DNA from: Alphaproteobacteria bacterium UBA4588
GTDB lineage: Bacteria > Pseudomonadota > Alphaproteobacteria > Puniceispirillales > Puniceispirillaceae
Assembly: GCA_002387605.1 (NCBI GenBank)
Contig: DGJU01000055.1
Coordinates: 6,330 to 12,082, forward strand
Direction of reading: 5' to 3'
DNA: 5,753 bases
Within the stretch, counting starts at the first letter, position 1. The number at the start of each line of letters is the position of its first letter. Made by a program: the position numbers and the translations under genes. Under the pieces are notes generated by a model. It was given only the letters and a program-made list of their open reading frames with translations, ran no database searches and was not told the origin of the DNA. Positions 5,352 to 5,753 of the stretch are shown piece after piece.

Positions 5352-5707
5352 AATATACCGAAGATCACGAATGGATTAGCCTTGAAGGAGATGTTGCAAC
5401 GGTCGGGATTACAGACCATGCACAGGATGCTTTGGGTGATATTGTGTTTGTTGAATTACCCGATGTCGGCACAGCAGTTACGGCAGGCGGCGATATGGCA
5501 ACAGTGGAAAGTTTTAAGGCAGCCTCGTCTGTTTATGCCCCGCTTTCAGGCGAAATAATCGAAATCAATGACAGCCTGAGTGATGATCCGGCGCAAGTGA
5601 ATTCAGAACCCCTTGGTGCTGGCTGGTTTGTCAAAATTAAACTCGATAACCCGTCTGCTGCAGACGCCCTGATGGATGAAGATGCCTATAAGGCTCTGAT
5701 TGCTTAG
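5345..5707 (+). CDS. gcvH: Glycine cleavage system H protein
   Basis: A 120-residue lipoyl carrier protein that shuttles the aminomethyl group from the P protein to the T protein and is then reoxidised by the L protein. The sequence follows the family from end to end: KYTEDHEWI (3-11), VGITDHAQDALGDIVFVELPDVG (20-42), the lipoylation site VESFKAAS (54-61) with K58, VYAPLSGEIIEIN (63-75), L78 and P82, VNSEPLGAGWFVKIK (85-99) and the C-terminal MDEDAYKALI. The residue before the lipoyl lysine is Phe57, where Val is usual (ESVKA); this is conservative enough to leave function intact but is worth noting. Ribosome binding site GAGGGA (5333-5338) lies 6 bases upstream. It is preceded by gcvT at 77 bases; gcvP (one gene or split) is expected beyond the right edge. 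Confidence 0.97.
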   Translation: MLKYTEDHEWISLEGDVATVGITDHAQDALGDIVFVELPDVGTAVTAGGDMATVESFKAASSVYAPLSGEIIEINDSLSDDPAQVNSEPLGAGWFVKIKLDNPSAADALMDEDAYKALIA

Positions 5708-5711
5708 GCCA

Positions 5712-5747
5712 TAAGACTTCACTCACCAGTAAGACTTCACTTAATTC
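5712..5747 (+). repeat. 18-base tandem duplication after gcvH
   Basis: TAAGACTTCACT occurs at 5712-5723 and again, identically, at 5730-5741, start-to-start distance 18 bases, with differing 6-base tails (CACCAG and TAATTC). It begins five bases after the gcvH stop codon. It could be a recent slippage duplication, a pair of protein binding sites before the next gene, or the first two units of a longer array cut by the window edge. No dyad or T-run suggests a terminator. Confidence 0.6.
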
Positions 5748-5753
5748 AATGAG

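Overview
The window looks like ordinary chromosomal DNA from an alphaproteobacterium with a moderate GC content (roughly half, judged by eye). The evidence is the order tsaD-gpsA-EVE on the minus strand, the alphaproteobacterial look of GcvT, GcvH and TsaD, and a polyprenyl-phosphate glycosyltransferase paired with a LAB_N membrane protein. A marine SAR116-like bacterium would fit, but that is a guess from composition and gene content. Seven complete protein genes fill nearly all of the window. I see no insertion sequence, phage gene, CRISPR array, tRNA or rRNA, and no gene that looks clearly foreign.

Layout. (1) 25-1171, plus strand: a DPM1/ArnC-type family 2 glycosyltransferase and a four-helix LAB_N protein, one base apart. 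This pair probably makes and handles a lipid-linked sugar for envelope glycosylation, with a partner beyond the left edge. (2) 3754-1181, minus strand: tsaD (tRNA t6A synthesis, TTG start), gpsA (glycerol-3-phosphate for phospholipids) and an EVE-domain protein, spaced like one operon. It converges on the first operon with only 9 bases between stop codons. (3) 3755-4133: a 379-base divergent intergenic region, the only long non-coding stretch. (4) 4134-5707, plus strand: gcvT and gcvH, the T and H proteins of the glycine cleavage system. The P protein is presumably just past the right edge.

The coding part is conventional. The most interesting signals are non-coding. The gcvT leader has crossing complementary arms (4066-4114) ending just before its ribosome binding site, which allows an H-type pseudoknot or switch-like RNA. 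A perfect 13-base dyad (4006-4018) overlaps a possible gcvT promoter. A segment at 3822-3909 resembles parts of a glycine aptamer but lacks key pieces. An 18-base tandem duplication follows gcvH at 5712-5747. Two 13-residue mini-ORFs run into the starts of gpsA and gcvH. None of these is proven; each can be tested by comparison with related genomes.
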